Shown: positions 12,836 through 12,862 of the stretch, piece after piece | How the letters are laid out: each line of letters opens with the position of its first letter | Numbering within the stretch: position 1 is the stretch's first letter | Source of the DNA: Fidelibacterota bacterium | GTDB lineage: Bacteria; Marinisomatota; Marinisomatia; SCGC-AAA003-L08; GCA-002719095 | Direction: 5' to 3' | Length of the DNA stretch: 12,862 bases | NCBI GenBank assembly: GCA_002705575.1 | Contig: PAHI01000064.1 | Span: 1-12,862 of the forward strand | Notes under the pieces: model-generated | Database searches by the model: none | Told to the model about the DNA's origin: nothing | Seen by the model: the letters and a program-made list of their open reading frames with translations, nothing else | Translations under genes and position numbers: made by a program

Positions 12836-12862
12836 TTAATATATAATAATTATATATATTAA
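12836..12862. promoter_or_regulatory. AT-only palindromic region upstream of the basic modular gene
   Basis: The 27 bases to the right edge contain only A and T. TTAATATATA (12836-12845) pairs with TATATATTAA (12853-12862) as a 10-base-pair stem with a 7-base loop. It holds at least part of the promoter of the minus-strand gene, and may also be the 3' hairpin of a gene beyond the window. Confidence 0.35.

Noticed and set aside
1..12862. tRNA genes, CRISPR arrays, insertion sequences, introns or inteins
   Set aside because: Gaps are at most 138 bases and AT-only or nearly so, no repeat arrays or transposase-like frames were seen, and the recognised enzymes are uninterrupted.

Overview
This window looks like part of the genome of a nucleocytoplasmic large DNA virus (Nucleocytoviricota), most likely an Imitervirales/Mimiviridae-like algal or protist virus. 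The evidence is a canonical double jelly-roll major capsid protein (2584-4188, minus), an NCLDV-type poly(A) polymerase (5671-7113), several conserved short NCLDV orphan proteins, very AT-rich and tightly packed intron-less genes on both strands, and three exact copies of the Mimivirus-type early promoter octamer AAAATTGA. Each octamer lies 43-53 bases upstream of a start codon and in the correct orientation. The exact genus cannot be read from the sequence.

Layout. 1-1230 (minus): an open-ended membrane-anchored, low-complexity protein with a UBA-like motif; it continues past the left edge. 1314-2351: a complete GMP reductase, followed by a 59-residue membrane microprotein (2370-2549). These converge on the capsid gene across a 34-base gap that carries a near-perfect AT-only hairpin, a probable 3'-end processing signal. 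4263-7113: a membrane-anchored PI-PLC-like protein whose catalytic residues appear replaced, then poly(A) polymerase. 7105-8424: a 135-residue unknown, a NUDIX-like protein with a degenerate catalytic box and an anomalous GC-rich 3' end, and a short F-box-like protein. 8458-10454: a cluster of small membrane proteins (a DoxX-like protein, a divergent pair of probable multi-pass paralogues, a DUF6356-like protein) with one coiled-coil protein. 10474-10653: only the C-terminal part of an SfsA-like protein, with its own early-type promoter. 10733-12835: an apparent fusion of two basic NCLDV orphan families, a cysteine-containing orphan, and a very basic modular protein with a conserved C-terminus.

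The genes form alternating strand pairs. Five convergent pairs overlap by 4-9 bases or abut exactly at their stop codons, so almost no DNA is non-coding; the longest gene-free stretch is 138 bases. No tRNA, rRNA, CRISPR array, insertion sequence or intron was seen.

Functional themes are virion structure (capsid protein, basic proteins and membrane proteins possibly of the virion), viral mRNA maturation (poly(A) polymerase, hairpin 3' ends), purine rebalancing (GMP to IMP) and pseudo-enzymes kept as folds (PLC-like, NUDIX-like). No single new multi-gene system can be demonstrated. The strongest leads are the viral GMP reductase, the two apparently dead enzymes, the promoter-bearing SfsA fragment, the frame-level trace of a gene fusion at 11125-11131, and the GC-rich island at 8077-8120.
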